This document shows positions 1-10,484 of a stretch of 64,000 nucleotides of DNA, one piece after another. Every line of letters starts with the position of its first letter. Within the stretch, counting starts at the first letter, position 1. The translations under genes and the position numbers were made by a program. A model generated the notes under the pieces. That model was not told where the DNA came from. It did not search any database and saw only the letters and a program-made list of their open reading frames with translations. Origin of the DNA: Poa pratensis (Eukaryota > Streptophyta > Magnoliopsida > Poales > Poaceae); assembly GCA_947311845.1 (NCBI GenBank), contig CAMZMU010000063.1, positions 119,678,135 through 119,742,134 of the forward strand. The letters run 5' to 3'.

Positions 1-399
1 TTTTAGCTGAGTTGAATAATGGTCACATATGATGTTTCTAGCTTATGATGTGAAGCTACTACTATAATACGTTTGGGAGCGGTTGGCTAGAGTTAAATCT
101 TTGGTACTAAATAATGCTATATATGTATCGCAGTGGGTGCGCTGAGTCGACGAGATTACCTATGTATAATGGCAACTATGTGCAGGTAATGTATAAATTT
201 GGAGCGAACCACGGGGCCCTGTCTTTGAGCAATTTTTGGAGGGTCATCTATTTTCGAGTAAATTGCAAAAAACTACCACAATTCGGCCAAACTTAACAAC
301 CATACAGTAGAAAAAAACGTCACAAATCGCATGAAAATGGTAGGTGTTATAACCTTTGCCAAGTTGTGATGGTTTTTTTAATTCCCTCTCTATTTCCGT

Positions 400-1061
400 T
401 TGCTACCTCAAGCCACGAGACACCGATTTTTACGAATGCCTGTCAAGATAAAGTAAACTTTGTCAAGATTGTGCAAGAAGTTTCATAGACGGAGAAATTG
501 TTCATGAACACTTTCACAATTTGTTCGTAAAAGTCATAGAAAATAGCAGACATGCATCTTTAAAAAGTAGCAGGAGCATTACATAAATCGAAAGGCATAT
601 GTCTATAAGCATAGGTTTCATACGGACAAGTAAAATAGTTTTCTCCTGATCTTGATGTCTAACAGCAATTTGAGAGAACCAGAAAAACCATGGAGGAAAC
701 AAAAATGGGTGTTTTTGGATAACCTTTCTTGCATTTGATCAATAAAAGGCAAATGATAATGATCTTTCTTAGTAGTTTTATTTAATTTTCTAAAATCAAT
801 GCACATTCTATAACCAACCAAAGTTCTTTGCAGAATAAGTTCATTATTATCATTTTCAACTACAGTCATATCTCCCTTTTTAGGAACACAACGCACAGGA
901 CTAACCCATCTACTATCAGCAATAGCATAAATTATACCTGCTTCAAGAAGTTTGAGAATTTCATTTCTTACCACTTCCTTCATTTTCGGAATTAAAAGCC
1001 GTTGGTGATCAACAACTGGCTTTGCATCGGGCTCTAGGTTAATTGAATGTTGGCTTTGCAT
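400..1061 (-). pseudogene. Ty3/gypsy reverse transcriptase fragment
   Basis: Reading the minus strand from 1061 gives a recognisable gypsy reverse transcriptase: a PVVDHQRRL-like pre-RT segment, WVSPVRCVPKKG, then GYRMCIDFRKLNKTTKKDHY and FIDQMQERL. The frame shifts near 690, after which FSQIAVRHQDQEKT, YAYRHMPF and CNAPATF follow, ending around 400. The catalytic box that should read F/Y-M-D-D reads F-M-N-N near 497-508, so both catalytic aspartates are lost. There are also in-frame stops. No LTR, integrase or gag is visible nearby, so this is a broken internal fragment of an old element. The family assignment is firm; the lineage is not assigned. Confidence 0.8.
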
Positions 1062-1085
1062 CGGGCTCTAGGTTAATTGAATGTT
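1018..1085. repeat. 34-bp perfect tandem duplication inside the gypsy fragment
   Basis: A 34-base unit beginning ggctttgcatcggg is present twice head to tail with no mismatch. It lies at the upstream edge of the gypsy RT fragment and adds codons to its reading frame. Confidence 0.85.
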
Positions 1086-2273
1086 GACATATAGAAGGAG
1101 AAATCCCCTTAAGACATCCAGAGTATATCCTATAGCAGCTCATGTTTCCGAATCAATTCCAATAAAATCCCGAGGAATTAGAAAACATGCAAAATGAGAT
1201 AAAATAACATAACTATTGTATTCTAATATGAAATATATCAATGAATAAGAATAAATTATGATATAAAATAGTGATGCAAAATGGACGTATCAGAAATCTC
1301 ACTGAAAGTTATTTCGAGTTACAAAGGTACTGCAAACATGCTATTATTGCCTTATGTGTGATATACTTAATTCTTTCGCTTTACCTTGTAGGGTGAGTTT
1401 AACTTATGTTACACTTTGTTTTATTCAACCAAATGGAAGAAGGTGAGGGTTTTAGATCTAAATAAACAAATTGTCTTGGTTAGCACCTTGGCGGTGGTAG
1501 CGGGGGGGGGGGGGGGGGGGGGGGGGGGGGTGACAGATGAACATGTTTGTGCATGACATTTGTTCAAGTTTTAACGTATTTCTATTGTGATTTTATAGAT
1601 TGTCAAAACAAATCTTGCATTGATGTTTATATAATAGTTAGTGTTAGGTTTAGCAACCCGAGTGTTGAAAACCTAGATCCGTGTACATGGGTCAAGAAGC
1701 AGGTGATGCGCTACTGCGGTGGCAAGGCTAGCAATAAACTCAAGATTGCACATTGGCACTACTGGGTATTTCGCTTGTTTCGATTGTTGCGTGGTCGAAT
1801 GGTTAGCAGAGTGGTTGTACTATTTCCAGACACTAGAGTCTAAACCTCAAGTTTGACAACTTTATATTACATAACGGAAAAAATATTTTTTATATGAAAT
1901 AATCTTAAGACCCGACATGCCAGTTCAGTCTCTTAGATGCGCTCATACGAGTAGGATGTGTTCATAGTGATGAGTGTACGCACGTGTATATTAGCGTATG
2001 CGTTTGTATTGCGTTTCCGAACGCCAATATGTTGCACGCCGGAATCATCCATGGGAAGGCCGGAAGGCAGACGATTTTCTCCGCACGACGCTGGCCGAGA
2101 AAGTATCCGGTGAAAACCAACTTTTAGTAGAAACCGGTGATGTTTAAAAGTCTTAAAAAATCTCAATAAAAATTCATTATGTCAGGAATATAAATATAGA
2201 AACTTGCAAGCTGAACTTAAAAATATAATAGCAATGAAAATGACAAATTAAGCTATAAATATCCATACTTCAA
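1062..2273. other. intergenic, no gene recognised
   Basis: AT-rich spacer between the gypsy fragment and the Helitron. It contains the long G tract at 1502-1530 and a 98-codon open frame at 1547-1843 (+) that I do not recognise and that has no domain-like features. I see nothing else to support a gene. Confidence 0.4.
1502..1530. repeat. poly-G tract, 29 bases
   Basis: An uninterrupted run of 29 G on the plus strand. Two further G/C runs over 20 bases occur in this window (6469-6493 and 55069-55090). Such runs are hard to sequence, so the exact length is unreliable. Confidence 0.9.
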
Positions 2274-4496
2274 TCTATTATATACTAAAAGCAAAATGAG
2301 TTAGCTAATAGAGCCACCACGTTAATCCACATACGCTAGAAATATGTAATCCGTTGATTTTAGTTGTGATGGTTGAGATTAAAAGATAGAGAAGTTACGT
2401 ACAACTTTAATCGGTACCAAAAATGTTGTCCTGAACACGTACAACCAATCACGTCATATTCCTATTTTTCTTTTCATTAGATCTGTAATTCACGATTTAG
2501 AGATATATTGGAAAACCATATTGATGGAGTCCGTGTCAAACACCCTGGCCGGCCGGACAACGTACCTACTCATGTTTGCTTCACGTACTCCCAACTCCCA
2601 AGCGTCCTCAGAAGAAAAGAAAAAACCTATCGAAGGTAGTACGTGCTAGCACAGTAGCACATGGTAGGCAAAAAAAAAGGCCTGCTAGAGAGTACGTGCA
2701 GTATAAAATATATTGCATGCAAAAATAACCAAAAGACTATAGTGTACGCTACTATTATTGCACAATATCTACAATTATTACCGTGACCAAAATTTACAGT
2801 ATAAAAAGATATTGCATGCAAAACTAATCAAATTACGCCTGTATTTTATACTACTATTATTGCAAAAAAATAAATCAAAATTCAAATTGGCTCGCGAGTT
2901 CATATGCTCATGGTAGAATGATATAACCAAAATACTATTGTGTACGCTACTATGATTGTACAATTTCTACAATATTACCGTGAACATAATTTACATTATA
3001 AAAAGATAGTGCGAGAAAAAAACAAAAATTCAAATTGACTCTCGAGTTCGTAAGCTCCTGGCAGAATAATTTGTTAAAAATAGTTAATATTTCAAAAAAT
3101 TCTTCAAAAAATAAAGAAACAAACATATACAAATGTTCTACCTACTTTCCAAGTTTCGTGATTATGGGTTATTCTGTGAAAAAAGACAAATCAGTGCCCA
3201 AAATAAGATTTCAAATATATGTTTTTTGAGCACTGAGTTTTTATTTTTGTACAGAGGACCACACACGTCATTCGTACAAAACTTGGCACATATTTACAAA
3301 ACATGTATATATTCTTCACAATTTGTTTAGAATTTTGTGAAATGTTTTTTTAAAATTGTTCGGCTGGAGCTAGACCTGGCTGATCGAGGCTTCATGTGAA
3401 CTCCACTAGGAACACATATGCATGGTTTCAGCTATATATGAATATGTGATCCGTGATTACTTGATAGCTATCAGTCTTTGCTCATCCATGTAATTTTGAT
3501 GTTAAGAAAAACAGATTTAAGTATTAACCATAGATATCTTCTTGAAGAATAATACGACCAATAACACACTCTAGCTGATACTCTATCAAAAATAATTTCA
3601 CTGAGTCGTTTATTTTCAGGTTGTTCCCATAAAAAAACTCTTGAAGGATTATAAAGATAAAGATTATGTGAATATTCTTGGAGTTCAAATTTTCATTTTA
3701 GCTTGAAGTTATAATCGTAAGGACCTAATATCACAAAGCGTCAAACCAAGAGGGATATCATGCACAAGATGTGCATGGAGCGGATGTTTGATTATCCATA
3801 ATTTGGCGAAACGACGATGTGAAGATAGTAGTATCAGTGTCAATGTGCTAGATTGTTCTGAGATGAAGTGACAAATAAGATTTTATCTTTGGCACCAACA
3901 ACGCGGATCTTTAACATGCGGTTATGGGAATTTTGAAAAGATTTTCTGAAATATGTATGCCTTGAAAAGATTTCTACTCAGATAATTAGATCCATAAGAT
4001 TAGACATATTAAGAATTTACTATTATTATGACAACCAATTTAAAATAAAAATCAGCCCAATTGTCTAGATATATATACCAAGCGCAGAAGATTGTTTGTT
4101 GAAAACATATAATAAACATGATTTATTATAAAGAATAAATTTGTTGTCAAGTTGGCATAGTCATGTTATAGGAAAACAAATACATGGCAGGGTGTTGATG
4201 AGTGGGGATAGCAACATAAGATAATGAAATTAGGTACAAATAGAGTAAGAAAAGAAGTTCTAGAATATGACGATGGCTTTTACGTGAATTTGTGATGTCT
4301 TTTTTTCCTAACTAAAAATGATTCATACTTAATTACAAACCGATGGATATTTACATAACATGGTATTTCTAAGGGTATGGAATGATATTTTTAGGCATAT
4401 ATAATTTCAAAATTTATAGAACCATAAAACTATTTCTCAAACACGTTCAATGAACCTAAGATGCTGCCCTCGCATTTGCGAGGGCCACCTGGCTAG
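2274..4496 (+). mobile_element. non-autonomous Helitron
   Basis: The 5' end TCTATTATATACTAAAAGC follows an A at 2273. The 3' end is CTAG at 4493-4496, followed by T at 4497, which matches insertion between A and T. Eight bases before the CTAG is a perfect hairpin, CCCTCGCA (4467-4474), loop TT, TGCGAGGG (4477-4484). These three marks together define plant Helitrons. There is no RepHel coding sequence in the 2223 bases, so it depends on a helper. The interior is AT-rich and holds imperfect tandem repeats at 2698-3070. I recognise no captured gene fragment. Confidence 0.8.
2698..3070. repeat. imperfect tandem repeats inside the Helitron
   Basis: The segment with TGTACGCTACTAT, ATTACCGTGA and TATAAAAAGATA occurs at about 2700-2815 and again at 2921-3010. 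A linked segment with CAAATTG followed by GCGAGTTC or TCGAGTTC occurs at 2875-2928 and 3024-3070. The unit is about 150-210 bases and diverged. Confidence 0.6.
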
Positions 4497-5059
4497 TTTT
4501 TAAAACATCTAAACATGAATTTTTTGTTTCCATGGGATATTTTCCAATGCTGCCAACCTAGCCTTTCCCAAGAGAAAATAAACCTAAGGGGAACTCCAAC
4601 GGGCCGATGTAAAAGGACACAAATTTTGTCCGCGTTTTTTCTGTTTGGGTAGCCAAACGGATAGGGGTCCGACCCATGCCCGCCCTTACCAGGCCACTGC
4701 ACCCAGCGGGACGAACCATTTGGTCCGTCCAGCCATTTGCTTTGATCATTTTAGGCATTTTGACTTGGTCGTTCCATACAACATAAATTTAAGCAAATAA
4801 TACAAATAGTTTATTACAATCCAAATAGTTCAGCAAATAATACAAAATGTTCCACAAATAGTTTTACAAACCAAATAAATAATAAACTGTTGCAAATGGA
4901 ACTACTGGTTCCCGTAGTGCTGCCACACATGCTCCACCAAATCATTTTTTAGCTGAATATGATTCTCTTTTCACGCATATTATAGTGGAAGTCGAGAAAC
5001 TGAGCAAAAGATGCCACTCCCGGGGGATCAACCAATTCACCTGAAACTTCCATGCTTCG

Positions 5060-5996
5060 TCATATATTGTCATCGCGCTCATCCTCTACGATCATATTGT
5101 GTATGATCACACAAGTTGTCATCACCTCCCACATGGTCTCCTTGCTCCATTTTCTTGCAGGGTGCCGAACAATAGCCCATCGTGCTTGTAGCACACTGAA
5201 AGCACGCTTCACATCCTTCATAGCACTCTCTTGTTCTTTGGCACAACTTTTCTTCTTCTCATCATTTGGATTGGAGATTGTCTTCAGACATGTAATCCAT
5301 GTTGGGTAGATGCCATCAGCTACATAGTATGCCTTGTTGTATGTGGCCATTGGTCTAATAGGTCACCTCGGGGGCATTGCCATGGGAGAGCCTGTTGAAC
5401 ACCGGAGACCGCATAAGCACATTGATGTCATTGTGCGAACCTGCCATGCCGAAGAAAGAGTGCCCAATCCACAGATCATGTGATGCCATGGCTTCAAGTA
5501 TGACCGTGCACTCTCCAACATGTCCCGTATACTGCCCTTACCATGCAAATGGACAATTCTTTCACTCCCATTGCATACAATCTGTGTTGCCAATCATCCT
5601 AGGAAAGCCTCTAGACTCGTTCATCAATAAGAGTCAGGCCGTGTCGTCAACAGTGGATTCCCTCAAGTACTCTAGGCCAAAGACATGAACCACAACTTTG
5701 CAAAATTTATACATTGCTTCTAGGCACATGGAGTCACTCATCCGCACGTACTCATCCACAAGATCACCGACAACTCCATATGCAAGCATGCGAATAGCTG
5801 CGGTGCATTTTTGGTAATAGGAGAAGTCGAGGGTACCAACGACATCTCTCTTGCATATGAAATAATCATCAAAGTGCATCACCCCAATCGGATACGGTTG
5901 AACAACTATCTCCTCATCCGAAAGCGGCGCGGGAAAATCTTGGGAGGATAAGTTGGTTGAACGCGACGAAAGTAGTCCCCGTAGAGCTGGAAGTGG
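5060..5996 (-). pseudogene. PIF/Harbinger transposase, 3' part (split by CACTA insertion)
   Basis: In the minus direction the segment from 5996 reads HFDDYFICKRDVVGTL, YYQKCTAAIRMLAYGV, a GNTDCMQWEWKNCPF-like block interrupted by stops, SHNDINVL, then KDVKRAFSVLQARWAIVRHP and CVIIHNMIVEDER. This is the DDE_4 (HARBI1/ALP1-like) transposase family. The first two catalytic aspartates are recognisable (TDCM and NDIN). The third catalytic residue, normally E in the DVERAF motif, is K (codon 5209-5207). With several stops and a frame change around 5360-5630, the protein is dead. The N-terminal part continues at 10289-10484, on the other side of the CACTA element. Confidence 0.85.
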
Positions 5997-6027
5997 CACT
6001 AGTAGAAAACTGCTTATACGTGAAAAG

Positions 6028-6452
6028 TTACCTGTGGCGCACAAGGTTTTTGTGTGCCACTGGTATTCTCTCTCCTGTTTTGACAAATCTGTGGAAAAGT
6101 TACCTGTGGCGCACAAGGTTTTTGTGTGCCACTGGTAAATTATTACCTGTGGCGCACAAGAATGGTGGTGGGCCACAGGTAAGTTTCCACAGATTTGTGC
6201 AAACAGGGAGAAGTTACCTGTGGCGTGCGCCACAGGTAATGCAGCTACCTGTGGCGCACAGGTCCATGCGCCACAGGTAACTACATTAACTGTGGCGCAC
6301 AAGCAAGTCTGTGCGCCACAGGTAAATATGGCCAGATATTTTTGGAGGTCCCAGATCAGGCTGAAACTACTTGTGGCGCACAGACTTGCTTGTGCGCCAC
6401 AGGTAACTGCATTACCTGGGGCGCACAAAGTAGCCTGTGCGCCACTGGTAAC
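6028..6452. repeat. CACTA left sub-terminal repeat array
   Basis: About a dozen irregularly spaced copies of CCTGTGGCGCACA and its complement TGTGCGCCACAGG occur here. Neighbouring copies face each other and can pair into hairpins. The matching array is at 10031-10271. Transposase binding to such arrays is known for the superfamily; here it is inferred. Confidence 0.85.
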
Positions 6453-6468
6453 CTGGGCAGAGCCCTTA

Positions 6469-6493
6469 CCCCCCCCCCCCCCCCCCCCCCCCC
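6469..6493. repeat. poly-C tract, 25 bases
   Basis: An uninterrupted run of 25 C immediately inside the left sub-terminal array of the CACTA element. Confidence 0.9.
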
Positions 6494-6986
6494 GTGGATC
6501 GCCTTTTCAGTTTTGCAAACAAGAAAAGGAAATGATAAAATGTTCAAAAATTAAATCCTTTGAGATGTAGTTAGGTTTTAGTGTCTAGGGTTTACCCGGT
6601 GAACTTTTCTCAGATTCGGGAAATTCCAAAAGAGTAAAAAGTTATTTCGAAAAGAAGATTTTTTTCTACAAAATCAAAAAAATTTAAAAAATCGTAATTT
6701 AAAAAAAAAAATAAGTCCAAAAAAAAAGACACAGAAATGTGTAACAAAGAAGACTGTTGAATTATTTGGCTTTTTTGATTTTTTTGAAGTGTTTTGACTT
6801 TTTTGAAATTTTGGGATTTTTTGGATTTTTTTGGAATTTTTTAAGTTTTTTGAAATTTTTGAAACTTTTGAATCTTCTTTTGAAACTTTAGAAGTTTTTG
6901 AAAATTTTGAAATTTAAAAACACACATATATAACACATACCACACATATACACATACAAGACTTAAGAGGGTTCATATGATATATA

Positions 6987-9806
6987 TTTTTTTTTTTTGA
7001 AGCTCATACAGTAGGGAAAACCCCTACTGCAATTTTCCATTTTCAATTAAAATAGCCAGCGGCAAATATTTACAAGGTTACAAAGTTCATAAAAGAAGTC
7101 ATGTTGAATCAAGCCACTGCTGCATTCCCTCACGAAGACTAGGTTTAGCTCTATGCATGATAAGAATAAAAGATTCTTTAAACATAAAAAGACATCTGTC
7201 TTGATCGATGCTCTCATTGTCGAAAATGATCTTATTTCTATGATTCCAGAGGCTCCAACAGCCCACCAAAAGGGTCTCCTTGAAGCAGATAATATTTTGT
7301 CTTCGCTTTCCATCAATAAGCATTTCAATCAGATCCATATTTGTGTCCCAAGAGAATATAATTTTGTTCCAGAAAGCTTTACTGAATTCGCATTCGAAGA
7401 AAAGATGTGCCAGACTTTCAATTTGATCATGCTGACATAACACACAGTTTGAATCCTCAACATAGAAGTGTTTCCTGTTCATTAGATCCTTTGTATTAAG
7501 CCGGTCCAATAATAATAGCCAGAAGAAGAATTTGTGTTTCGAGAGGCAACATGATTTCCAAATCCATTTAAATGGAACTGGAGCATCCGGAGGGTCCAAA
7601 ATGGCTTCATACATTTTTTGAATAGCATTTCCCCATTCGAAAGACCAGATGTCAAAATCTTGTTCATGACTATATTGATCTAAAATCCCCTCAAGTTCAT
7701 GACGTTGCTGCATAGCAATAACAGACATTGGATTATGGAATAACTCCTGAATGTTCTCATTTGCAGTGATCACAGCTTTCTGAACTGAGATATCAGTATT
7801 CTTTGCAAAGGAGTGTAATTGTGGAAACCTTTCTTGCATTGTGAGACGAACCCCATTAATCTCCAGCTTGTTTTTCCACAGTATCACAGAATTTCCTTTT
7901 TTACACTACAGGATGCATGCTGCTTGTAGATATCAATAAGCTTAGTGCAATCTCTCCACCAAAAGGATCCCTTTGCAGATTTTCCAATAGGTACTTTATC
8001 ATCTTTGTAGTGCGCTTCCAAATCAGCTGCACCCAGGGGATATCTTTGTTGTTATAAAACTTATAGAGAAACTTTATCATCAGCGCTTTATTTTGAGTTC
8101 TCAAGCTCAGCACTCCCAGCCCACCATTTTTCTTCGGTAAACAAACAGTATCCCACTTAGCCAGGCATTTCCCACTCTTATGTATATCTTTATTGTTCCA
8201 TAGGAAAGTCCTACACGATTTTTCAACATGATCCAGTATAGTATAGTGTACCATCAGTGTACACATGGCAAAGATTGGCATAGCCGAGATGGTTGCCTTA
8301 ATAACCATCAGTCTGCTTGAGTACGAAAGTAGGTTAGCAATACCAGATAACCTTTTGTCTGCACGTGTAGCTAGATATATCAGATCTTCAACTTTTGGCC
8401 TGGTAGTCCCCATTGGTAACCCAAGATATGTAAATGGGAGACACTCTGTTTGCAACCCAATATATTTGCAAGCTCTTGACATCTCTCGCTGGTAATATTA
8501 ATAGGCACCATAGTCGTCTTGTGGTAATTCACTCTTAATCCAGTTGAGGTGGAGAATTTATCAAGAATTTCCTTCAGCTTCTGCAATTGATCCGGCTCAG
8601 CAGGTAGAATAATTAAAGTATCATCCGCATATTGCAGAACCGGAAAATCTTGACCATATGAACTATCCAGTGGCAGATTTAGTTCCCCCTCATTCCAAGC
8701 TCTATTAATAGCAATTTGCAACAACTCAGCAGCCAGAACAAAAAAAAGGGAGATAAAGGATCGCCTTGCCGCACTCCTCTCTTGCAATTTATCTTTTTTC
8801 CAGGAACACCATTAAGGATAATAGAAGTAGATGCAGTCTTGAGAATGGAGATAGCCCACATAATGAATTTATCTCCAAATCCTAAATGTTTCAGCATGGA
8901 AATAATAGCACTGTACTCAACTTTGTCAAAGGCCTTTTCAAAATCAATCTTGACAATAACAATCTCTTTTTTCGACTTAAGACATATATCCAAATATTCA
9001 AAAGCCCACTCCAGGCAATCTTGGATATTCCTTGATTTAATAAACCCATATTGGTTTTTGTGAATCAAAGGAATAATAACTCTCTGTAGTCTATTAGCAA
9101 GTAGTTTAGTGATGATTTTCAATGCCATACTAACCAGAGATATTGGTCTAAAATCAGCCGCAATCATTGGACAGTCGATTTTTGGTATAAGAGCAATATA
9201 AGCAGTATTTATACTCTGTAGCTCCAGGTTTCCTTCAAAGAAGGCATTGCATAATTGGTAGAATTGAGGCTTAATTTTATTCCAGCACTTTTTCATGAAG
9301 CAACCATTGAAACCATCCGGTCCTGGTGATTTATCATTGGGCATATGCTGGATAACCTTGTCAATCTCCTCATGTGTGAATGGTTGTTCCAATCCAGAAG
9401 ATCACTATTATATATACTCTCATTGAGCTGAAAAAGCATAGTTGGGTTCTCAGAAATCCCAAGCCTGTTTTTAAAGGAGTGCCACAAAATAGCTGCTTTT
9501 TGATCATGTTCTGTAACAATTCTGCCATCATCCGCAGTAAGACTAGCAATATAATTATGCCTATAGTTCCTTGTAGCAATTGCATGAAAGAATTTTGTAT
9601 TTTCATCTCCTAGTTTTGCCATTTGATACTAGCTCTTTTTCTCCAATATTTTCTTTTCGCTTCAAGTAAATTCAAAGTATGCTGCTTCAAAGCAGATCTG
9701 AAATTGCCTTCAGAAGTAGACAGTGGACGCTGTTCTTCAAGGCCATCCAAAACAGCTGTGACATAGCAACATATGACAATAAGTTTATTGAGATAAGACT
9801 TGAGTA
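6987..9806 (-). mobile_element. 5'-truncated LINE inserted in the CACTA element
   Basis: A poly-T stretch at 6987-6998 marks the poly(A) tail of a minus-strand LINE. ORF2 remains extend upstream to about 9806. The 5' limit is approximate, because no clean target duplication could be matched. There is no ORF1 and the endonuclease is missing, so the copy is truncated at its 5' end, as is usual for LINEs. The surrounding AT-rich sequence belongs to the CACTA element. Confidence 0.85.
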
Positions 9807-9810
9807 GCAT
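7099..9810 (-). pseudogene. LINE ORF2: reverse transcriptase and zf-RVT region
   Basis: Order from 9810 downward: an endonuclease-to-RT linker; an RT start with GDENTKFFH; PNDKSPGPDGFNGCFMK; YIALIPKID; DFRPISLVSMALKIITKLLANRL; IVIVKIDFEKAFDKVEY; GVRQGDPLSPFFLF; the catalytic YADD box (QYADDTLIILP, near 8640); and FTYLGLPMG. The C-terminal zinc-finger (zf-RVT) region follows, with WKSCCLSKHKFFFWLLL and CVLCQHDQIESLAHLFFEC. This is an L1-type plant LINE ORF2. It is spread over at least four frames with frameshifts near 9380-9610, 8700, 8450 and 7890. The catalytic box itself is intact. Confidence 0.9.
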
Positions 9811-9821
9811 AGGGGTAGCTG

Positions 9822-9903
9822 GACTGGATAGAACTTAGAAGTTAAGCGTGCTAGGGTTGGAGCAATTTGAGGATGAGTGACCTAGCGGGAAGTCATCATC
9901 TGA
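9822..9903 (+). other. 5S rRNA-like sequence (A-box to C-box region) inside CACTA
   Basis: The segment contains GAAGTTAAGCGTGCT, then GGATGAGTGACC, then GGGAAGTC, in the order and spacing of the A box, intermediate element and C box of plant 5S rRNA. Compared by eye with the grass 5S gene, about 70% of 75 positions agree. The 5' half of 5S is absent and no T-run terminator follows, so this is not a working 5S gene. It is most likely a captured 5S or 5S-derived SINE sequence in the CACTA interior. Confidence 0.65.
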
Positions 9904-10030
9904 GATAGGTAAAAAAATTCAAAAAAATGCAAATAAAATAAAAAAATTCAAATATTTAGCTTTTCCAAATTATTTCATTTTTTCTGAATTTTTTTGAATT
10001 TTTCATTTTTTTAAAAAAATTGCAAAATAT

Positions 10031-10271
10031 GTTACCTGTGGTGCACAGAATCACTTATCTGTGGCGCACAGGGGGTGGTGCGCGTATAAGAGGTGTGCCC
10101 CGTGGCGCACGGGCCAGCTATCTGTGGCGCACAGGCTTGTGCGCCACATATAAGTGGTGTTATCTGTGGTGCACGGCTCGTGCGCCACAGATAACGCATT
10201 ACCACTGGCGGAGCTACAGTGGCGCACGTCCCGTGTGCCACTGGTAGCTCTTTTATGTGCGCCACAGGTAA
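10031..10271. repeat. CACTA right sub-terminal repeat array
   Basis: Direct and inverted copies of the CTGTGGCGCAC / GTGCGCCACAG motif, equivalent to the left array and immediately preceding the right terminal repeat. Confidence 0.85.
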
Positions 10272-10288
10272 GCTTTTCTCTACTAGTG

Positions 10289-10484
10289 TGGCCACCTAAT
10301 CTGTTGCGGTACAAGTCAGGAGCACGGCCCGACAGCGACCCTCTGAACAATGGTCGCTGCCTCACTAGGTGCTCATTGATGATGAGGTGGCAACAAGGGC
10401 ATCACTCTCATCATCGGACGAATCGTCGGAGGAGGACGTGTACATGATGGTGTTCTTGTAAAAGCACTCATCAGAGCTATCCAT
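10289..10484 (-). pseudogene. PIF/Harbinger transposase, N-terminal part
   Basis: It starts at the ATG at 10484-10482 and reads MDSSDECFYKNTIMYTSSSD, then a serine/aspartate-rich stretch. After a stop and a frame change, GSLSGRAPDLYRNRLGGH leads directly to the CACTA insertion point. An acidic serine-rich start followed by this block is usual for the grass Harbinger transposase family. The continuation is at 5996 and below. Confidence 0.75.

Larger units (their letters stand above)
5997..10288. mobile_element. non-autonomous CACTA transposon (nested in Harbinger)
   Basis: It starts CACTAGTAGAAAA at 5997 and ends with the imperfect inverse TTTTCTCTACTAGTG at 10288. The trinucleotide TGG is repeated on both sides (5994-5996 and 10289-10291), the three-base duplication expected for CACTA. 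Both ends carry arrays of short direct and inverted copies of a CCTGTGGCGCAC motif, the sub-terminal repeats typical of the superfamily. No CACTA transposase is present. The interior is AT-rich and holds a LINE insertion and a 5S rRNA-like segment. It interrupts the Harbinger transposase in its N-terminal third. Confidence 0.9.

Noticed and set aside
5634..6428. 264-codon minus-strand frame with repeated CGAQ and CATGN peptides as a novel repeat protein
   Set aside because: It is an accidental join of Harbinger transposase coding sequence (below 5997) with CACTA sub-terminal repeats translated by chance.
6028..6452. CRISPR-like array of short repeats
   Set aside because: Repeats are irregularly spaced, occur in both orientations and lie just inside CACTA terminal repeats in a plant genome; they are sub-terminal transposon repeats.
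9822..9903. Functional 5S rRNA gene
   Set aside because: Only the 3' two thirds is represented, at about 70% identity, with no terminator T run; it can only be a derived sequence.
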